Positions 20,094 to 31,597 of a stretch of 64,000 bases of DNA are shown here, piece by piece. Location of the stretch: NCBI GenBank assembly GCA_905221605.1, contig CAJNDS010001524.1, positions 47,501 to 111,500 of the forward strand. The letters run 5' to 3'. The DNA comes from Symbiodinium natans (Eukaryota; Sar; Dinophyceae; Suessiales; Symbiodiniaceae). The notes beneath the pieces are model-generated. The model worked only from the letters and a program-made list of their open reading frames with translations. It did no database searches and had not been told where the DNA came from. A program made the position numbers and the translations under genes. The first letter of the stretch is position 1. Each line of letters starts with the position of its first letter.

Positions 20094-23000
20094 GGGGATA
20101 GAAGAAGGGCAAGGTTAAGCAAGGAGAATGAAGGGAATGATATGATGGAAGGAGGACTTCTCCTGCTCCTTGTAACTACCTGGTCACGTTCCACACTTCT
20201 CTACATGTCTCTGTGATCTTTTCTCTGGTTTTTCTTCTTAGCAAGGTGGGGAAAGTGTCCTCCTCTCACACCCCTCTTTCACTCTCGGAGGCCCCTGGAA
20301 GATGCTCTCTGAAGGCCGCCGAGAACATCTTGGGGCAGGCTTAGAGGGGTTTGGAGTGTGTGGAAAGAGGCAGCGCAGGACCATGTCCAGAACAGGACCC
20401 ATCCTTTGTACAGGCTCTGCCTCGTAAAGTCAGAAAGGATGAGCAATGAACAGAAACACCGGGGGCGCCGGAGTGAGAGACATGGAGACAGATAGCGAAG
20501 CAAAGAGAAGGAGACAGTAATCAGGGAGAAGAGGAAGAAGGAAGACAGTGGAAGAGCGATAGATAGGGAAACAGGGCGAAGGAAACAGAAACAATGAAGA
20601 AGAGGAAGGAGAGCGATGGTGAAAAGAAGGCCGCTTGGAGAACAAAAAGGGGTCAGAGAAGAACAAGAAGAAACGAGAACAAGTAGAGCAGGACACTTGT
20701 TTTTGTTATCCACTGTTCCTTTTCCTCACCCTTATGCTTTTTTCCCGAGCATCGCTCACTCCTTTCTTCCACGGTCTTTGTCCTTCATTTCTCCTCTCTA
20801 TCTCTCTATCCTCTCTCTAGCTCTCCTTCCTTTCTTGTTCCGTGTTCGTTCTCCTCCTTTCTCCGCTCTCCCTTTTCTCGTGTCCATTCCATGACACCTT
20901 CCTCCTCTGTTCCTTTTGTCATTAAGTAGGGGGATAGAACAAGGGCAAGGTTAAGCAAGGAGAATGAAGGGAATGATGAGATGGAAGGAGGACTTCTCCT
21001 GCTCCTTCTAACTACCTTCCAGGCCACTCTACATATCTCAGTGTTCTTTTCTCTTGTTTTTCTTCTTAGCAATGTGGGGAAAGGGTCCTCTTCTCACACC
21101 TCTCCTTCACTCTTGGACGCCCCTCAAGGCCGCCTGAAACTCATGGGGGAGGCTCAGAAGAGGTGTGGAAAGAGGCAGTGCAGGGCCATGTCCAGAACAG
21201 GACCCATCGTTTGTACAGGGTCTGCCTCGTAAAGTCAGACAGGATGAGCAATGAACAGAAAACGCCGGGGGGCACCGGAGTGAGAGAGATGGAGACAGAT
21301 AGAGTTAGATAGAGAAGCAAAGAGAAGGAGACAGTAATCAAGGAGAAGAGGAAGAAAGAAGACAGCAGAGGAGCGACAGATAGGGAAACAGGGTGAAGGA
21401 AACAGAAACAATGAGGAAGGGGAAGGAGGAAGCGATGGTGAAAAGAGGACCGCTTGGAGAACAAAAAAGGAGACAGAGAAGATCAAGAAGAAAAGAGAAG
21501 AGGTAGGGCAGGACGCTTGTTTTTGTTATCCACTGTTCCTTTTTCTTAGCCCTTACACTTATTACCCGAGCATCGCTCACTCCTTTCTTCCACGGTCTTT
21601 GTCCTTCTTTTCTCCTCTCCGTCTATCTATCCTCTCTCTAGCTCTCCTTCCTTTCTTTTCCCATGTTCGTTCTCCTCCTTTCTCCGCTCTCCTTTTGACC
21701 CTTTCCTCCTCTGTTCCTTTTGTCATTAAGTAGGCGGATAGAACAAGGGGCATGCATGGTTAAGCAAGGAGAATGAAGGGAATGATGAGATGGAAGGAGG
21801 ACTTCTCCTGCTCCTTCTACCTACCTTTGTCTTTGTGTTCTTTTCTCTTGTTCCCCACCCTCGGTGTGGGGCTGTTAGATCTTAAACGCAACTCTTCTCC
21901 TCGCCCAGAAGTCTTCTCCGCACCCGGGAGTGCCCAACCCGCAAAGTGTTTCTGGAGTGCCCAACCCAGACCTGGAGCGCCCAACCCCAGTGTCCCCGGA
22001 GAGTCTCCCTGGAGTGCCCAACCCCGCTGTGTTTGGAGTGCCCAGCCCCAGAGTGTCCCTGGAGTGCCCAACCCCAGAGTATCTCTACGCAGAGAGGGTT
22101 TGGATGTTAAAAGCAAAATAATTTTCTTCTTAGCAATGTGGGCAGCGCAGGACCATGTCCGGAGCAGGACCCATCGTTTGTACAGGGTCTGCTTCGTAAA
22201 GTCAGAAAGGATGAGCAATGCATAGGCAACACCGGAGACCTCCGGAGTGAAAGAGATGGAGACAGATAGCGAAGCAAAGAGAAGGAGACGGTAATCATGA
22301 AGAAGAGGAAGAAGGAAGACAGTGGAAGAGCGACATATAGGGAAACAGGGTGAAGGACACAGAAACAATGAAGAAGAGGAAGGAGGAAGCGACGGTGAAA
22401 AGAGGGCCGCTTGGAGAACAAAAGGGGGCCAGGGAAGATCAAGAAGAAAAGGGAATAGGTAGGGCAGGGCACTTGTTTCTGCGAGCATCGCTCACTCCTT
22501 TCTTCCACGGTCTTTGTCCTTCATTTCTCCTCTCTATCTCTCTATCCTCTCTCTAGCTCTCCTTCCTTTCTTGTTCCATGTTCGTTCTCCTCCTTTCTCC
22601 GCTCTCCCTTTTCTCGGGGGATAGAACAAGGGCAAGGTTAAGCGAGGAGAATGAAGGGAATGATAAGATCGAAGGAGGACTGCTCCTGCACCTTGTAACT
22701 ACCTTCCACAGCTCTCTGCATGTCTCTGTGTTCTTTTCTCTTGGTTTCTTCTTAGCAATGTGGGGAAATGGTCCTCCTCTGACACCTCCCCTTCACTCGT
22801 GGAGGCCCCTTGAAAAGAAGGCGTGTGAAATTTTGTGGAAAGAGGCAGCGCAGGACCATGCCCAGAACAGGACCCATCGTTTGCACAGGGTCTGCCTCGT
22901 AAAGGATGGGCGGTCTTTGTCCTTCATTTCCCCTCTCTTTCTCTATATCCTCTCTCTAGCTCTCCCTCCTTTTTTTTTTTATCTCCATGTTCGCTCTCCT

Positions 23001-26000
23001 CCTTTCTCCGCTCTCGCTTTTCTCGTGTCCATTCCATGACCCTTTCCTCCTCTGTTCCGTTTGTTATTAAGTAGGGGGGGATAGAAGAAGGGCAAGGTTA
23101 AGCAAAAAGAAGGGAATGATATGATGGAAGGGGGACTTCTCCTGCTCCTTGCAGTTAACTACCTTCCACACCTCTCCACATGTCTTTGTGATCTTTTCTC
23201 TTGTTTTTCTTCTTACCAATGTGGGGAAAGGGTCCTCCTCTGACACCTCTCCTTCACTCTTGGAGGGTTTTTGGGGAGAAGGCGTGTGAAATTTTGTGGA
23301 GGCTCAGAGATGGTTGGAGTGTGTGGAAAGAGGCAGTGCAGGACCATGTCCAGAACAGGACCCATCGTTTGCACAGTGTCTGCCTCGTAAGAATGAGCAA
23401 TGAACAGAAAACACCGGGGGACACCGGAGTGAGAGAGATGGAGACAGATAGAGAAGCAAAGAGAAGGAGACAGTAATCAGGGAGAAGAGGAAGAAGGAAG
23501 ACAGTGGAAGAGCGACAGATAGGGAAACAGGGCGAAGGAAATAGAAACAATGACGAAGAGGAAGGAGGAAGCGACGGTGAAAAGAGGGCCGCTTGGAGAA
23601 CAAAAAGGGGTCAGAGAAGATGTAGTAGAAAAGGGAATAGGTAGGGCAGGGCACTTGTTTTTTTCAAGCATCGCTCACTCCTTTCTTCCACGGTCTTTGT
23701 CCTTCATTTCTCCTCTCTATCTCTCTATCCTCTCTCTAGCTCTCCTTCCTTTCTTGTTCCGTGTTAGTTCTCCTCTTTCCTCCTCTGTACCTTTTGTCAT
23801 TAAGTAGGGGGATAGAACAAGGGCAAGGTTACGCAAGGAGAATGAAGGGAATGATAAGATGGAAGGAGGACTTCTCCTGCTCCTTCTAACTACCTTCCAG
23901 GCCACTCTACATATCTCAGTGTTCTTTTCTCTTGTTTTTCTTCTTAGCAATGTGGGGAAAGGGTCCTCTTCTCACACCTCTCCTTCACTCTTGGACGCCC
24001 CTCAAGGCCGCCTGAAACTCATGGGGGAGTGTGGAAAGAGGCAGTGCAGGGCCATGTCCAGAACAGGACCCATCGTTTGTACAGGGTCTGCCTCGTAAAG
24101 TCAGAAAGGATGAGCAATGAACAGAAAACACCGGGGGGCACCGGAGTGAGAGAGATGGAGAGAAGCAAAGAGAAGGAGACAGTAATCAGGGAGAAGAGGA
24201 AGAAAGAAGACAGCGGAGGAGCGACAGATAGGGAAACAGGGTGAAGGAAACAGAAACAATGAGGAAGGGGAAGGAGGAAGCGATGGTGAAAAGAGGACCG
24301 CTTGGAGAACAAAAAAGGAGACAGAGAAGATCAAGAAGAAAAGAGAAGAGGTAGGGCAGGACACTTGTTTTTGTTGTCCACTGTTCCTTTTCCTTAGCCC
24401 TTACACTTATTACCCGAGCATCGCTCACTCCTTTCTTCCACGGTCTTTGTCCTTCTTTTCTCCCTCTCCTTTTGACCCTTTCCTCCTCTGTTCCTTTTGT
24501 CATTAAGTAGGCGGGTAGAACAAGGGGCATGCATGGTTAAGCAAGGAGAATGAAGGGAATGATGAGATGGAAGGAGGACTTCTCCTGCTCCTTCTACCTA
24601 CCTTTGTCTTTGTGTTCTTTTCTCTTGTTCCCCACCCTCGGTGTGGGGCTGCTAGATCTTAAACGCAACTCTTCTCCTCGCCCAGAACTCTTCTCCTCAC
24701 CCGGGAGTGCCCAACCCGCAAAGTGTTTCTGGAGTGCCCAACCCAGACCTGGAGCGCCCAACCCCAGTGTCCCCGGAGAGTCTCCCTGGAGTGCCCAACC
24801 CCGCTGTGTTTGGAGTGCCCAGCCCCAGAGTGTCCCTGGAGTGCCCGACCCCAGGTTTGGATGTTAAAAGCAAAATAATTTTCTTCTTAGCAATGTGGGC
24901 AGCGCAGGACCATGTCCGGAGCAGGACCCATCGTTTGTACAGGGTCTGCTTCGTAAAGTCAGAAAGGATGAGCAATGCATAGGCAACACCGGAGACCTCC
25001 GGAGTGAAAGAGATGGAGACAGATAGCGAAGCAAAGAGAAGGAGACGGTAATCATGAAGAAGAGGAAGAAGGAAGACAGTGGAAGAGCGACATATAGGGA
25101 AACAGGGTGAAGGACACAGAAACAATGAAGAAGAGGAAGGAGGAAGCGACGGTGAAAAGAGGGCCGCTTGGAGAACAAAAGGGGGCCAGGGAAGATCAAG
25201 AAGAAAAGGGAATAGGTAGGGCAGGGCACTTGTTTCTGCGAGCATCGCTCACTCCTTTCTTCCACGGTCTTTGTCCTTCATTTCTCCTCTCTATCTCTCT
25301 ATCCTCTCTCTAGCTCTCCTTCCTTTCTTGTTCCATGTTCGTTCTCCTCCTTTCTCCGCTCTCCCTTTTCTCGGGGATAGAACAAGGGCAAGGTTAAGCG
25401 AGGAGAATGAAGGGAATGATAAGATCGAAGGAGGACTGCTCCTGCACCTTGTAACTACCTTCCACAGCTCTCTGCATGTCTCTGTGTTCTTTTCTCTTGG
25501 TTTCTTCTTAGCAATGTGGGGAAAGGGTCCTCCTCTGACACCTCCCCTTCACTCGTGGATGCCCCTTGAAAAGAAGGCGTGTGAAATTTTGTGGAAAGAG
25601 GCAGCGCAGGACCATGCCCAGAACAGGACCCATCGTTTGCACAGGGTCTGCCTCGTAAAGGATGGGCGGTCTTTGTCCTTCATTTCCCCTCTCTTTCTCT
25701 CTATCCTCTCTCTAGCTCTCCCTCCTTTTTTTATCTCCATGTTCGCTCTCCTCATTTCTCCGCTCTCGCTTTTCTCGTGTCCATTCCATGACCCTTTCCT
25801 CCGCTGTTCTGTTTGTCATTAAGTAGGGGGGGATAGAAGAAGGGCAAGGTTAAGCAAAAAGAAAGAAGGGAATGATATGATGGAAGGGGGACTTCTCCTG
25901 CTCCTTGCAGTTAACTACCGTCCACACTTCTCCACATGTCTTTGTGATCTTTTCTCTTGTTTTTCTTCTTACCAATGTGGGGAAAGGGTCCTCCTCTGAC

Positions 26001-27600
26001 ACCTCTCCTTCACTCTTGGAGGGTTTTTGGGGTGTGAAATTTTGTGGAGGCTCAGAGATGGTTGGAGTGTGTGGAAAGAGGCAGTGCAGGACCATGTCCA
26101 GAACAGGGCCCATCGTTTGCACAGTGTCTGCCTGGTAAGAATGAGCAATAAACAGAAAACACCGGGGGACGCCGGAGTGAGAGAGATGGAGACAGATAGA
26201 GAAGCAAAGAGAAGGAGACAGTAATCAGGGAGACGAGGAAGAAGGAAGGCAGCGGAAGAGCGACAGCGAGGGCAATAGGGTGAAGGAAACAGAAACAATG
26301 AGCAAGAGGAAGGAGGAAGCGATGGTGGAAACAGGATTGCTTGGAGAACAACAAGGAGACGGAGAAAATCAAGAAGAAACGAGAAGAGGTGGGGCAGGAC
26401 ACTTGTTTTGTTATCCACTGTTCGCTTTCCTCGCCCTTACGCTTACTTCCCGAGCATCGCTCACTCCTTTCTTCCACGGTCTTTGTCCTTCATTTCCCCT
26501 CTCTATCTCTCCATCCTCTCTCTAGCTCTCCTTCCTTTCTTGTTCCGTGTTCGTTCTCCTCCTTTCTCCGCTCTCCCTTTTCTCGCGTCCATCCCACGAG
26601 CCTTTCCTCCTCTCTTCTTTTTGTCATTAGGGGAGTAGAACAAGGAGGAGAATGAATGGGAATGATGAGATGGAAGGAGGACTTCCCCTGCCCCTTCTAA
26701 CCAGCTTCCACAGCTCTCTACATGTCTCTGTGTTCTTTTCTCTTGCTTTGTTCTTAGCAATGTGGGGAAAGGGTCCTCCTCTGACACCTCTCCTTCACTC
26801 TTGGAGGCCCCTTGGGGACGCTCTCTGAAGGCCGCCTGAAACTCTTGGGGGAAGCTCAGAGGGTTTGGAGTGTGTTGAAAGAGGCAGTGCAGGGCCATGT
26901 CCAGAACAGGGCCCATCGTTTGTACAGGTTCTGCCTCGTAAAGTCAGAAAGGATGAGCAATGAACAGAAACACAGGGCGGCGCCGGAGTGAGAGAGATGG
27001 AGACAGATAGAGAAGCAAAGAGAAGGAGACAGTAATCAGGGAGAAGAGGAAGAAGGAAGGCAGCGGAAGAGCGACAGATAGGGAAACAGGGTGAGTGACA
27101 CAGAAACAATGAAGAAGAGGAAGGAGGAAGCGATGGTGAAAAGAAGGCCGCTTGGAGAACAAAAAGGGGTCAGAGAAGAACAAGAAGAAACGAGAACAAG
27201 TAGGGCAGGACACTTGTTTTTTCATCCACTGTTCGTTTTCCTCACCCTTACGCTTACTTCCCGAGCATCGCTCACTCCTTTCTTCCACGGTCTTTGTCCT
27301 TCATTTCCCCTCTCTATCTCTCCATCCTCTCTCTAGCTCTCCTTCCTTTCGTTTCCCACGTTCGTTCTCCTCCTTTCTCCGCTCTCTCTTTTCTCGTGTC
27401 CATACCACGAGCCTTTCCTCCTCTCTTCTTTTTGTCATTAGGGGAGTAGAACAAGGGCAAGGTTAAGCAAGGAGAATGAAGGGAATGATGAGATGGAAGG
27501 AGGACTTCCCCTGCCCCTTCTAACTACCTTCGACAGCTCTCTACATGTCTCTGTGTTCTTTTCTCTTGTTTGTATTCTTAGCAATGTCGGGAAAGGGTCC
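20094..27600 (+). repeat. Tandem family of ~0.45-0.89-kb units with higher-order duplication
   Basis: About eleven units begin GGGATAGAA..AAGGGCAAGGTTAAG near 20094, 20928, 21730, 22617, 23076, 23808, 24508, 25375, 25826, 26630 and 27443. The block from about 20.9 kb is repeated from about 23.8 kb with offsets of 2.75-2.88 kb. Each unit has, in order, a pyrimidine-rich TTTTCTCTTGTTTTTCTTCTTAG, a GC-richer core (GCAGGACCATGTCC, ACAGGACCCATCGTTTG, CTGCCTC), then GTAAAG or GTAAG, a purine-rich half and a pyrimidine-rich half. Core reading frames are short and vary between units. The last unit is cut off at 27600 next to telomere-type repeats. Confidence 0.85.
21930..22085 (+). repeat. ~26-bp minisatellite in one unit type (second copy 24700-24855)
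   Basis: Repeats of GGAGTGCCCAACCCC(A)GAGTG type, inserted in the unit starting 21730 and its higher-order copy at 24508. It is absent from the other units. Confidence 0.8.
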
Positions 27601-27976
27601 CTTGGGCCTAAACCCTAACGCCTAAACCCTCGTGAGTATTTCGGCATCGGGAATGGCTTGACGAAACGTCGTGACGCGACAGAAAACGAAAGTCTTCAAC
27701 TATGATAACAGGCATAGAAACGTAAATGCAAATTGATTATTAACCAAGAGCAAAAGCCAAATAATACATAAAGGTCCATGCCACAACCCCCTATAGGCCC
27801 CAGGCTGTCTAAGCCCTAAAACTCTAAACACCTAACCCTAAACCCTTAACGCGAAACCCTAAACCCCTAAACCCCATAAACCCCCCTGAGCCCGAAACCC
27901 TAAATTCCAAACCCCAAAACTCCCCTGAGCCCGACACACTAAACCCTAAACCCCTAAACCCCCCTGAACCCGTAAC

Positions 27977-28036
27977 CCCCTCCGAAAGGCTCGGACCGCG
28001 CGGGTCGAGGAGGGTCGGAGGTCCCTCAGATGAGGC
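27977..28036 (-). CDS. Isolated exon candidate
   Basis: 60-nt island on the minus strand between acceptor ATGCGAG and donor GTTACG, open in the phase (one base in, two out) seen in the PPR gene. It reads PHLRDLRPSSTRAVRAF. CCCTAAA-like DNA (27810-27976) and TTTAGGG (28056-28313) face it. No family recognised. Confidence 0.3.
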
Positions 28037-28055
28037 CTCGCATTGCCCGAAACGT

Positions 28056-28313
28056 CTAGGGTTTAGGGGGTGGGTTGAGGGTTTAGGGTTTAGGGTTTGG
28101 GGTTTGGGGTTTGGGGTTTGGGGTTTAGGGTTTAGGGTTTAGGGTTTAGGGTTTAGGGTTTAGGGTTTAGGGTTTAGGGTTTAGGGGGGTTTAGGATTTA
28201 GGGGGGTTTAGGATTTAGGGGGGTTTAGGGTTTAGGGGGGTTTAGGGTTTAGGGGGGTTTAGGGTTTAGGGTTTAGGGTTTAGGGTTTAGGGTTTAGGGT
28301 TTAGGGCTTGGGG
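28056..28313 (+). repeat. (TTTAGGG)n with TTTGGGG and GGGGGGTTTAG blocks
   Basis: 258 bp of G-strand units in homogeneous blocks of variants. Confidence 0.9.
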
Positions 28314-28437
28314 GGATTTCGGGGTTGAGGGGCTTTTGGGTGTTCAAGGGGCCTCAGGGGGGCTTAAAGGCGGCCTTGTCGGGCTTTCGGGGTATGCAGA
28401 GTTTCGAGCTGCAGCCCTGACTCTCCTAAACCCTAGG

Positions 28438-28536
28438 CTATACTCCCCTTAGAACCTTAATAAAACATGTGCTTTTGAAAAGCCTCTTGGGCTTTATATA
28501 AACAAAAATAACAATTAATTCCCAAGGGGGATATAG
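28438..28536. mobile_element. Foldback/MITE-like element, family 1, copy a
   Basis: 99 bp with inverted ends CTATACTCCCCTTAGAA and TTCCCAAGGGGGATATAG. A full copy lies at 54019-54114. Only its right part (36716-36751) is present at the start of the second duplicated block, where the retroelement ends. Confidence 0.75.
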
Positions 28537-28602
28537 TTAGGCTGCAACCCTACAGTGGGCTGTTTGGGCTTCTCGGAACTACATGCGAGCGCAGTCAACG
28601 AC

Positions 28603-28884
28603 ATGGAAGATCGCAAGAAAGCGAAGATTCATCGTAATGTGCACGCCGTTACAGCCTCCCAGCCACAGATAGACATGGAGAACACAACAAGGTATTTACT
28701 TCGAACACCCCACCCGATAACAAAGCAATTTGCTGGGCGCGTCAGAACCTGGGATTGGGGAGTTGAGATACCCTCAGGGTTCCAGTGGACTGAATTCTCT
28801 CGGAGGTTGAGAGCTCAGGGATACTCTGCGAGGCTTTTCTGCGATTCAGGAGCGCCCCAGCAGTACTCTGTCATAATTCTCTAG
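28603..28884 (+). CDS. Hypothetical 93-aa frame, copy 1
   Basis: ATG-initiated frame beginning MEDRKKAKIHRN, present intact in the second block at 36818-37099 with two amino-acid differences (V/A, F/L). It lies downstream of, and opposite to, the Cys-rich gene. No family recognised and no splice or promoter evidence. With two recent copies only, conservation does not prove coding; it could be 3' flank of the neighbouring gene. Confidence 0.3.
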   Translation: MEDRKKAKIHRNVHAVTASQPQIDMENTTRYLLRTPHPITKQFAGRVRTWDWGVEIPSGFQWTEFSRRLRAQGYSARLFCDSGAPQQYSVIIL

Positions 28885-29096
28885 GATTCTGTGCGACATT
28901 CTCTTGGGGTGTTCGGGACTCTTTTGGAGATTCTCGGCGGGTGGGTCCTGGATGATGCACGGGCCAGAGTACAGGGGACCCGGGCAAGCAGAATGGCAGA
29001 GATAAGCTCCAACAATCCCCTAAACCCTAAACCCTAACCCTAAACCCTAAACCCTAAACCCTAAACCCTAAATCCCCCACACCGAGGGTGGGGAAC

Positions 29097-29098
<2 letters not shown>

Positions 29099-29146
<48 letters not shown>
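29099..29146 (+). repeat. (CT)~23 microsatellite
   Basis: Pure CT run; the corresponding run in the second block (37294-37328) is clearly shorter. Confidence 0.95.
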
Positions 29147-29148
<2 letters not shown>

Positions 29149-29211
29149 CTATCTACTTTGGGAGGACTAGGACCGTGTTTCCGGGACCGGTATCTGCGCC
29201 GATTCCGTGTG

Positions 29212-30591
29212 TCACCAGCCATTCCAGCAGCATTTGTTGCCGATCAGCTTGCCACGCTCATTGTGGCACTGCATGCCGGAGTATCCACCACGGCAGGTGA
29301 GGTTCACTTTCGAGTCCTTAGTTGCTGGGTTCACAAGCCCCCCCAAAAGTGTACACTTTAGGGTTTAGGGTTTAGGGTTTGGGGTTTAGGGTTTAGGGTT
29401 TATAGAGCTGAGTTAGGGGATTCTCGTATCCCAAAAAGTGTAAAGTGTACTCCTTCGGCTACTAAGCGTCTGAACTCAGGCAGCACTTGCCGCTTCCAAG
29501 GTACCTCCAGCCCAACTTCGCGCTGTCACCGAAGGCTCCTTCGCAATCTCGGGCGGAGAAGGGCTTAGGGTTTAGGGTTTAGAGGGTTTGGGGTTTAGGG
29601 TTTAGGGTTTGGGGTTTAGGGTTTAGGGTTTAGGGGTTTAGGGTTTAGGGTTTACGGCTTAGTGCTTAGGGTTTATAGGGTTTGGGGATTATAGGGTTTA
29701 GGGTTTAGGGGTTTCCGTGTTCCGAAGGCGCCTTCGCAGTCTCGGGCGGAGAAGGGCCCGTCCTCGCAAGCCATCCACCTTGCTTCTCCAATAACCAAGG
29801 GAACAAAAGCCTGGACTCTATTATTCCTACCAAAAAAGGAAACCCAAAAAAGCTTAAAGTTTAACTAAAGGCGAAGTAAGCCGCTTGGTGGTGCAACACT
29901 TGCCGTTGCCGAGGTACTTGAAGCCTTGCTTCTGCCCATCCCCAAATGCGCCTTCACACTCGCGGGCTGAGGACCCTTGTGTGCAAGTCAGCCACTGTTG
30001 CCTATGCTGAACTTGGAACCCTAGCAAACATTGTAATTTTAGCTGTTTCTTAGGATTTAAAGTGCCCTAAACCCTAAACCCTAAACCCTAAACCCTAAAC
30101 CCTAAGAATCATTTCCAAGCACCCCTAAGTTGCGAGGCGGAGGTCAGGCAGCACTTGCCGCTGCCGAGAAACTTCCAGCCCAGCTTGTTCCAGTCACCGA
30201 ACGTGCCTTCACAGTCTCTTGAAGTGGAACCTGTTTCGCAAGTCATCCACTTGGTCGTGCAGCACTGGCCGTCGCCAACAAACTTGAAGCCTTGCTTCTT
30301 GTAATCTCCAGAAGTTCCTTCACAGTCTCTTGCACTGGAGCCTCCTTCGCAAGTGACATACTCGCCGTCCTTGCAACAGGCTCCCCGATTCATATACCAG
30401 CCATCACCACCCGAGCAGAAGGACGCGCTTCCACCATTGGCACAGCCAGCGGACGTGCTGGAGACTTCTTGGTTGAGAGCTGACTTCTCGCTCTTCAACT
30501 CGGCGTGGACGTGCGTCTCGTGGCGGTAGCCGTTCACGCCGTAGAGGCTGACGAGCGCAAGCACGCACGAAATGACGATCTCGCGCGACAT
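29212..30591 (-). CDS. Secreted Cys-rich repeat protein gene, copy 1
   Basis: Exon 1 (30121-30591) starts at ATG with a hydrophobic signal peptide (IVISCVLALVSLYG), then a short linker and about 33-residue modules of the pattern C-x(4-8)-DCEG-x-GD-x(3)-G-(F/W)-K-(F/Y)-x-G-x-G-x-CC. Exon 2 (29882-29995) and exon 3 (from 29778) continue the module (WLTC..., WMAC...). A later part ending at 29468 carries SARDCEGAFGDSAKLGW, and exon 5 (29212-29316) carries NLTCRGGYSGMQCHN then CC and a stop. Introns 29996-30120, 29779-29881 and 29317-29467 are GC-AG, with donors GCTTGG, GCTTAC and GCTTAG and phases that fit; two contain telomere-type repeats. Between exons 3 and 4 a TTTAGGG tract is flanked by direct repeats of coding sequence and no clean splice was found. 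The role is unknown; secretion or lumenal location is inferred. If exon 1 is not spliced, the product is 160 aa. Confidence 0.75.
29560..29715 (+). repeat. TTTAGGG tract inside a coding module, flanked by direct repeats
   Basis: Both sides carry CCGAAGGC(T/G)CCTTCGCA followed by TCTCGGGCGGAGAAGGGC, i.e. the same ~35-bp piece of the Cys-module coding sequence. The second block has the same arrangement around 37780-37875. Either an intron bounded by direct repeats or an insertion that duplicated its target. Confidence 0.85.
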
Positions 30592-31597
30592 GAGGATTTG
30601 AAAAGCGACGTAAGTGCTGAGATAGCTATTTGCTGAAGCAGCTTGAACTCAGGGCTTCAGGCAAAAAGGACATCAGGGAAGTGCAGCCGGCCGGCACGGC
30701 ATGGTTTGCATGCAACAGCGTTTATACATATGTTAACATTATATGTATATACATATATTGATATATATATATATATTATGCATATTGTACAGTGATGTAC
30801 ATCTGAACCTTTTCCAAAATGACCGCGGGGGTTGGGCTCCCCTTTTGCGAGCTTTGGCGGTGAACCCCGCAGGATGGAACGGGGCGGGAGACGAGCACGG
30901 GGCGGGGGACACAGCAGGCTACGAGCTTTGGTGGCGGGTTGCCAGAAAACAGGAAGGGACGGCTTTGGCGGAACGGGTCGGGTCCCGTGCACGGGGTCCC
31001 ACCGTGCCGTGTGTGGGCCTTCCAACCACGATCCTCTGCGACTGAGCGAAGCAAACTGAGACCAAGGCAACGGGGGCCCGAGTGCTAATTCAATGACCGA
31101 CTTGGGGAGGTACCGGTGTGGTGAGTCACAAGTCCCATGCTGTGTCCGAGCTTCCTCCCTGCATCGTAGCAATATCTCCCGCGCCCCCGGAAACTCGAAG
31201 TCCAACCTAGCGATGGCACGATCGGGCAGCTCCGTCAAAAGTACTGCGCGGCCTTGCACCAAGGTCTCAACCTTGTCGCGACACTGACGTCCGACCACTG
31301 GCACGCTAGCGATGGCCCGAGTGAGCTCCTGAGAGGAGGCCCACTCATGTCTGAACCGATGCATAGCACCAACGAAGATGTGAAGAGGCGCGGGACGCTA
31401 CCCAGATCTCCCAGAAGTATTGGACAACAAAAGGCTACGAAATTGAACAGACATGAGCGGAAGTGCGCGAGAACTGATAGAAAAACAAAAAAAACACGAT
31501 CGGCAGGCGTTTCAAACGACAGTGCATGGCTCACCCTGATGCACAACTCAACCCTCCCAGTCTCTTTTATTCCTTTTGTTTATAACGGAGGCTGCAA

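Larger units (their letters stand above)
28501..31025. repeat. Duplicated block, copy 1
   Basis: Nearly identical to 36716-39020 (offset 8215 at the left, 8147-8154 in the gene). Differences are mainly the copy number of (CT)n and TTTAGGG units, plus a few substitutions. Similarity fades beyond about 30793, with a further matching patch (GGGTCCCACCGTGCCGTG) near 31000. It contains the Cys-rich gene and a small conserved plus-strand frame. Confidence 0.9.

Noticed and set aside
20279-27466. Many Ser/Leu/Phe-rich and Lys/Glu/Arg-rich frames in the tandem family
   Set aside because: Shadows of polypyrimidine/polypurine DNA, present on both strands and shifting between units.
29158-29361. Plus-strand 67-aa frame (and copy at 37341)
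   Set aside because: Antisense of the last exon of the Cys-rich gene.
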